From Chiua virens (Eukaryota; Basidiomycota; Agaricomycetes; Boletales; Boletaceae), in the NCBI GenBank assembly GCA_019787685.1, contig JAHNUO010000015.1:558001-622000 (forward strand): 64,000 bases of DNA, read 5' to 3'. Position numbers and translations under genes: made by a program. The notes below the pieces were generated by a model, which made no database searches, was not told the origin of the DNA, and saw only the letters and a program-made list of their open reading frames with translations. Of the stretch, positions 58,176 through 64,000 are shown in pieces. How positions within the stretch are numbered: the stretch's first letter is position 1; every line of letters starts with the position of its first letter.

Positions 58176-59246
58176 ATGTCCACACAAGATATCGCAGATG
58201 CGACTGCGGCCATGAACGACCCTAAGGAAAAAGACGCAGATCGGCTGCAAGCAGCCATATTTATTATTACACAAATGTCAGGAGCCATTGCGGCCCTGCA
58301 AAACAAACCCCAATCCACGGGAAAGGTCGGAATATTCGCCGACCCTGGACCCTATGATGGAGAACCAGCCCGATTTGAAGAGTGGTGGGCCAAAGTAAAA
58401 GGATGGATAGACGTAAATCAGAACGCTATCACACCCGGCTCATACACCGCAGTACTTGCTGTGTTATCTCGCCTAAAAGGAAAACGTGCGGCGCAGTTTG
58501 CCGAAACTCGCCTAGCACAAGGGACCAACCTCACATGGGGACAATTGGTCATAGATGTAGAAGGGATGTTCCACCAGAACAACAAGGTTGACTGGGCTCG
58601 CACGGAGCTGGAACACCTTGAACAAGGAAACATGCAGGTCGAAGACTTCCTGATTCAATGGGAAGCACTATGGCATCAAGCCAAAATAGACCCCTCACAT
58701 GCCATAAGACTCCTCGAGGCAAACACAGCACGAGGATTAATACACCAAATCTTCAGGGATAGAACAAGAATCACCCTGCAAGAACCAATGTGGTGTGACC
58801 CACTTGCACCCAAATATGAATCGGATCGCAACAAGGCTGTGACGGCATACCTCACCTTGATAAGACAGGCAGGAAATTCATTGGAGCAACTCCAATATGT
58901 CTGTGGGGAACGAACCAAGAAAAAGGACCCCAACGCAATGGACATCGGCTCCACGTCACGATATGAAGTTGACAAAGATGGCTGGTTTACCGGCAAAGAA
59001 GTCAGGGCAGTTGGCCAAAGGAAGGTCAACCCCAAAAATAAGTGCTACAACTGTGGGAACACAGGACATATCCCAAAGGAATGTCCCAAACCCAAAGTGC
59101 AGTGCCCCGACTGCAAATATTACGCCGGCAACCACAAAGCCAATTGTGGAAAATCTCGAAAAGCGAGATCCACCACACAACAAAAAGAAGCCCCTAAAGC
59201 TTCAACTTCTTCAGTCCCGGAAAAGGACCCCTTCGTGGCCATCTGA
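58176..59246 (+). CDS. Gypsy Gag (nucleocapsid) protein
   Basis: Retrotransposon Gag core (FEEWWAKVKGWIDVN, FHQNNKVDWARTELEHLEQ, VEDFLIQWEALW) with a zinc knuckle near residues 288-301 (CYNCGNTGHIPKEC) and a second Cys-rich segment. It forms the particle and binds RNA. The TGA at 59244-59246 is followed in the same frame by 26 more sensible codons ending at TGA 59325-59327, so the first stop is probably a mutated CGA. Confidence 0.85.
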   Translation: MSTQDIADATAAMNDPKEKDADRLQAAIFIITQMSGAIAALQNKPQSTGKVGIFADPGPYDGEPARFEEWWAKVKGWIDVNQNAITPGSYTAVLAVLSRLKGKRAAQFAETRLAQGTNLTWGQLVIDVEGMFHQNNKVDWARTELEHLEQGNMQVEDFLIQWEALWHQAKIDPSHAIRLLEANTARGLIHQIFRDRTRITLQEPMWCDPLAPKYESDRNKAVTAYLTLIRQAGNSLEQLQYVCGERTKKKDPNAMDIGSTSRYEVDKDGWFTGKEVRAVGQRKVNPKNKCYNCGNTGHIPKECPKPKVQCPDCKYYAGNHKANCGKSRKARSTTQQKEAPKASTSSVPEKDPFVAI

Positions 59247-59305
59247 GGAATGAACCCTGAGGAAGTACAGGCATATTATTACGACAAATATGAAACCGAA
59301 AGGAA

Positions 59306-59312
59306 GGGAAAA
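59306..59312 (+). promoter_or_regulatory. GGGAAAA slippery heptamer for -1 frameshifting into pol
   Basis: In the gag frame the bases are grouped G GGA AAA, the canonical X XXY YYZ form. A -1 slip here enters the frame that continues without stop into the protease. It lies before the terminal gag stop at 59325. Confidence 0.6.
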
Positions 59313-62300
59313 GGCAAGGCGAACTGAGTAAACTGGGATCTCACGTTCGCACTACCCTTCCAAAGAACTATGAAAACACTGTTTCTTTAAAGTTTGATTT
59401 CGCTTATACCGAAAAACCTCCCCGGCAAGAGGATAAACTACCTAAACCATCAAAAACAACAGAAAATGAAAGCGTTGACAGCGTCTCTGCGGAGCGCGGC
59501 GGACACGATAGTTCTGTGCTTAATTCTGTCACAAAACAAATCCCTGATGGGTCTTTCATTAGATCTACATCGGTAGAAAAAGAAATAGTATTACCAATTT
59601 TGGTATCCCCAGTAAACCAAATTGGTTATGTCGGAGCAAAAGCGCTTTTAGATAGTGGAGCTAATGCGATCTTCATACACGAGGATTACGTCACAAAGCA
59701 CAAACTTCCCACACATGCACTGCCTCATGCCATACAAGTCTTCAATGTTGATGGAACCAAAAATCAAGCGGGTTCTATTACTCACGCAACACAGATCTTG
59801 ATCGATTACAAAGGTCACAGGGAGATAGTGGATGCCGAAATTACCAACCTTGGAAAGAACGACCTTATCCTCGGATATACATGGTTAAAGCACCACAATC
59901 CCCATATAGACTGGTCTACAGGATCGGTTGTAATGCGGAGATGTCCCGAATCGTGTCATTCTCAAGAAGAAGACGATTTCTTGGATTCCATTATCGCAGA
60001 AGAACTTAAATATGCAAACTCTATCGCGGAATCTCGTATTTTTACTGCAAACATGGAAACTCCACCTTCTCCTCCTAAGGAACGCACTCTTGAAGAGATG
60101 GTCCCACGAGAATATATGAAATATGCTAAAGTGTTTGGAAAGACGGAATCTGAAAGGATACCATTACGAAAACCATGGGATCACAGCATTGACCTAAAAG
60201 AATCATTTGTTCCAAAAAAGGGTCGCTTAATACCCCTCTCTGTCACAGAACAAGAGGAGGTTTCCGCATTCATTGATGATCAACTAAAGAAAGGATACAT
60301 CAGACCCTCTAAATCCGAACAAACATCCCCGGTCTTCTTCGTCCCTAAAAAGGATGGAAAGAAGCGTATGGTCCAGGATTACCGTTACCTAAATGAACAC
60401 ACAAGTAAAAATAACTACCCCTTGCCGCTCATTTCGCAGCTTGTGGATAAATTAAAAGACGCTAAGCTTCTCACGAAAATGGATCTCCGATGGGGATACA
60501 ATAATGTACGCATCAAAGAAGGCGATGAATGGAAAGCAGCTTTTGTCTGCCACCGCGGTTCCTTCTAACCCATCGTCATGTACTTTGGATTATGTAACTC
60601 ACCAGCAACATTTCAAACCATGATGAACGAAATCTTTGCCGACATGAACGGCGTTGTCATCGTTTATATCGATGACCTTATGATATTCACTAACACCAAT
60701 GATTATGAAACTCATGACAAGATCGTACTCGAAGTGCTTAAACGCCTCCAAGATAACGATCTCTATGTAAAACCAGAAAAATGCTACTTTTGTGTAAAAG
60801 AAGTGGACTTCCTCGGAATGATCGTGGGAACTGATGGAATAAAAATGGACAATGAGAAAACCAAAGCAGTCGCTGAATGGCCTACTCCCACATCAGTCAA
60901 ACACATCAGAAGTTTCCTCGGACTTGCCAACTTCTATCGCAGATTCATTAAAGATTATGGAAAAATAGCACGACCTCTACATGACCTTACTAAAAAGGAT
61001 CAAAAATTTGAATGGACCTTCGCCTGTGATGAAGCATTCACTATGCTTAAAAAGGCTTTTATGACAGCCCCCATACTTGCTTATCTGAATCAGAATGCCA
61101 AATATCGCATTGAATGTGATTCATCGGATTTTGCAACGGGAGCAGTTCTATCTTTAGAAAAAGAAGGACTTTGGCACCCTGTTGCTTACAATAGCCACTC
61201 TATGACCCCAGAAGAACGGAACTACCCGATTGCTGACAAAGAGATGCTCTCAGTTATCCGTTCATTGGAACTATGGCGCCACTATCTTGAAGGTGCAAAA
61301 TATGAATTTGAAATATGGAATGACCACCAGAACCTTACGTGGTTTATGACACGCCAAGATCTTAACTGAAGACAAGCGAGATGGGCACAATATCTCTCAC
61401 GTTTTAACTTCATTTGGCACCACAAGGCTGGTGTTACTATGGGAAAAGCTGACGCTTTAAGCAGGAGAGAGGATCACATGATTGGAATCAAAGATGATAA
61501 CAAAGGAATCCTTCTCATGGATCCATCTAAGATCAGATCAGTCGTCACTCTCCTCTATAATGGTGATCAATTCTTATCTGACATACAACATGAAACTATG
61601 AAACTATCACCTAATGCCATGAAATACTTACTTTCTATCGGATATAAAGTCGAGGACGCCTTCCTTAGAAAGGGGGATAGGATCTTCATTCCCGATTCAT
61701 TAAGAAATAAATCAATCACTATGTTTCATGACACACCCAAAGCCAGACATCCCGGTTATGATAAAACTCTAGAACTTCTCTCATGAACCTATATTTGGCC
61801 TCGTATGAACGAAGAAGTCAAAAATTATGTCTCACACTGTGAAAGATGCGCTCGCTTCAAAGGTTCTAATCAGAAAACAGCAGGACTCCTGCAACCTTTA
61901 GAAACACCGTCGCTACCATGGGAAGATATCTCAGCAGATTTCATCACAGATCTCCCACTTTCACACTCCTATGATTCTATTCTCACGGTTGTGGATCGCT
62001 TCTCCAAAGAAGTCAAATTCATTCCATGTCACAAAACGTGTTCATCTATGGATCTCGCTAAACTATATCTATCACACATATGGAAACATCATGGCCTCCC
62101 TAAAACCATCATATCGGATAGAGGGCCACAATTTGCTTCCCAACTTATGAAAGATATATGCTCAGGGTTAAAAATAACACCCAAATTAAGCACCGCACAT
62201 CATCCACAAACAGATGGACAAACGGAACGAATGAATCGAGAAGTGCAACAGTATCTTCGCATGTTCTGTGCCAAGAAGGATAATACATGGGCTGATTGGC

Positions 62301-62991
62301 TTCCTCTCGCACAATTCTCATACAACAGCAAGAAACACACTGCCACTAAATTCTCACCATTCGAAATCACACGTTCCTATGTTCCTAGAATGGGAATTAT
62401 GCCACAAACTATGAAAAACCTGGCTGCTCAGAACTACATCACGGACTTTCCGAAGTTCTAGAACAAACCAAATCTAATATAGATAAAGCTGTGGAACATA
62501 TGAAAAACGTTGCAGATAAATCGAGATCAGAACCTCCTTCCTATTCCATTGGAGATAAAGTCTGGCTCTCTACTACAAACCTAAAAATAAAGCAACACCC
62601 CAAATTCACAGACAAGTGGATTGGACCCTATGACATAATTTCCATGCACGGTCCAAATGCTTTAAAGCTTCGACTCCCATGCACTATGAGAATACATCCA
62701 GTTGTAAATATTTCTCAGGTCAAACCATATAAGGAACACCTCCCAGAACAGCCAGTTTACAAACCGCGACCTGTCGTAATCGGAGATAACCGAGAAGAAG
62801 AATTCGAAGCAGACTATATTGTCGATTCCAGAATGAAGGGACGACGCTTAGAATATCTCATACACTGGAAAGGTTATGATGATAACGAAAGAACTTGGGA
62901 ACCATTAAAGAATCTAAAGAATGCACCGGATCTCATATCTGATTTCCACGAAGCACATCCAGATGCCCCAAGAAAACTAAAAGTCACATAG
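59313..62991 (+). pseudogene. Gypsy pol with nonsense codons and a frameshift
   Basis: Order of domains: protease (ALLDSGANAIFIHEDYV, about 59640), reverse transcriptase (FVPKKDGKKRMVQDYRYLN, then VIVYIDDLMIF near 60666), RNase H (ECDSSDFATGAVLS), integrase with an HHCC zinc finger and D/D/E residues (ADFITDL, SDRGPQF, TERMN), and a C-terminal chromodomain (EFEADYIVDSR, LIHWKGYDDNERTWEP). Breaks: TAA 60566-60568 within the reverse transcriptase; TGA 61367-61369 after the RNase H region; TGA 61784-61786 inside the integrase zinc finger; and a reading-frame change near 62430-62445. The frame otherwise resumes cleanly after each break, so inactivation is recent. Last stop at 62989-62991. Confidence 0.92.
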
Positions 62992-63113
62992 ACCGAATTC
63001 AACTCTATGTTCCGTACCTATGATGATAAAACTAAATCCGAAGATGAGGATAGTCTCCATCGTCTCAATTATGAAATAGATCATCCGGAGTTCAATCAAC
63101 AGAAGGGGGATAG

Positions 63114-63546
63114 TGTTACGATACCAACTTTTCCTCACTTCTCAACTCCAACGTTCAACGGATTCTAACTATAGAACACCTCATGTCAAGGCTGTCCAAA
63201 GGATCATATCCAATTGGCTGCCACAATAACACAGCATCCATCAACACATGCCTCTTATCTTTTCATTTCCCTTATCACTGACTCATCACCGGCAGTGCAA
63301 GGCTATGCTCTTATCTATGACTCATATCGGTTCACACCTTATCATCCAATAAGACACATTATGTTTATCTACGTAGTTCATACTCAGATTAGAACTCTGA
63401 TATCCATGTAGTATATAAACCCCATGAATGACAGCCAGAGGACTCTAATAAAGTTCTCTTGGAGTTTTCGCCTCCTTGCTGGACTGAACCCCCTCTCACC
63501 TCAGTCACTACACTTTACAAGTCTAGCACTGTTCTAGGTTGTTTCA
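63114..63546 (+). repeat. 3' LTR of the gypsy element
   Basis: 433-bp copy of 56694-57126, preceded by the polypurine tract and followed by AGTCC. Confidence 0.95.
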
Positions 63547-63551
63547 AGTCC

Positions 63552-64000
63552 CTGGTCGAGTGTTCACAAGGAAGGGGTCCGAGTGGAGCAGGGATACTCA
63601 GCTAGATTGCAGAGATCAAGACTACTGTACAGAGTATCGCTGCGAGGTATTTATACTACGAGAACTGCACACGGACCAAGTAACTAGAAGGGGAAGGCCA
63701 GAAGAGCGGAAGGGCCAAAGGGCCAAAAGAAGTGCACAGTAATCAAAAAGGGAATCGTACAATGCGAAGGCAACGGACGATGACAAAGATGAAATGACAA
63801 ATGCGAAGCCATCGGATGATGATGAGAAAGGGAAGCGTAAGCACTCGGGTAAAGCCGGTGCGGAGTTACAAGGGTAAAAGTGGAACGAGTACGGATGAAT
63901 GTACGATGATACCTAGGTATCGAGTGAAGAGAAAACGTACAAGTGAGACGAAAGAAAGAAATTGTAACATTACCCCCGGAGTACAATCAAAGCACCAAGC
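63552..64000. other. Window end, purine-rich stretch
   Basis: The plus strand is strongly purine-rich (GAAGAGCGGAAGG, ACGAAAGAAAGAAAT) and ends near TGTAACATTACCCCC at 63964. A purine tract followed by TGTAACA looks like the start of another LTR, but the window ends before this can be tested. Confidence 0.3.

Larger units (their letters stand above)
56689..63551 (+). mobile_element. Ty3/gypsy chromovirus with 5-bp target duplication
   Basis: The element spans 56694-63546 (6853 bp) and is flanked by AGTCC (56689-56693 and 63547-63551). LTRs are 433 bp with TG..CA ends. Inside are two small accessory frames, gag, and pol in the order protease, reverse transcriptase, RNase H, integrase, chromodomain. 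A polypurine tract (AGAAGGGGGA, 63101-63110) precedes the 3' LTR. Pol is broken, so this copy is non-autonomous. Confidence 0.95.

Overview
The window looks like nuclear DNA of a filamentous basidiomycete, probably an Agaricomycete. Nearly every gene is cut by many short introns (about 45-70 nt, GT-AG). Several families are typical of wood- or plant-associated basidiomycetes: GH55-type beta-1,3-glucanases, an L-amino-acid-oxidase-like flavoenzyme, and fungal LTR retrotransposons. A Rhizoctonia/Ceratobasidium-like source is my guess from the gene mix, not something the sequence proves.

Layout. 0-9 kb: two ChaC-type gamma-glutamylcyclotransferase genes in the same orientation (220-1712 and 7260-8605), separated by decayed DNA that holds a WD40-protein relic and an old partial direct duplication. 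A small unrecognised three-exon gene follows (8725-9182). 9.4-13.1 kb: a secreted GH55-like glucanase (copy A, plus strand). 13.8-15.5 kb: a branched-chain aminotransferase (minus). 16.3-17.9 kb: a secreted repeat protein (minus). Its ten exons are joined entirely by phase-2 introns, and six consecutive exons begin with a dibasic site (RR), so roughly one exon encodes one peptide module. Three of these exons are near-identical tandem copies. I regard this as the most interesting locus. 20-22.4 kb: an FAD amine oxidase. 24.3-24.8 kb: a small secreted Kre9/KNH-like protein. 25.7-29.7 kb: a head-to-head pair, a tRNA (uracil-5-)-methyltransferase (minus) and a CNNM/Mam3-type DUF21-CBS transporter-like protein (plus), with 51 bp between start codons. 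31-33.3 kb: a multi-pass membrane protein.

34.2-37.7 kb and 45.9-49.5 kb: two more GH55-like genes (copies B and C, both minus). Between them lie a complete Ty1/copia retrotransposon (38841-43552, 168-bp LTRs, target duplication gtatg) and an Old Yellow Enzyme-type oxidoreductase (44358-45692). 51.5-55.4 kb: two divergently transcribed single-pass membrane proteins of one Cys-rich ectodomain family. 56.7-63.5 kb: a Ty3/gypsy chromovirus (433-bp LTRs, target duplication agtcc). It is structurally complete but its pol carries nonsense codons and a frameshift.

The three GH55-like enzymes, the Kre9-like protein and the repeat protein are predicted to be secreted and could act at the cell wall. 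The ChaC pair, aminotransferase and amine oxidase belong to glutathione and amino-acid metabolism, but nothing shows that they are co-regulated. Intron-exon models were built by eye from reading frames, splice consensus and comparison between paralogues. Exact ends are firm for the ChaC, repeat-protein, Kre9-like, amine oxidase, OYE and methyltransferase genes, and approximate elsewhere.
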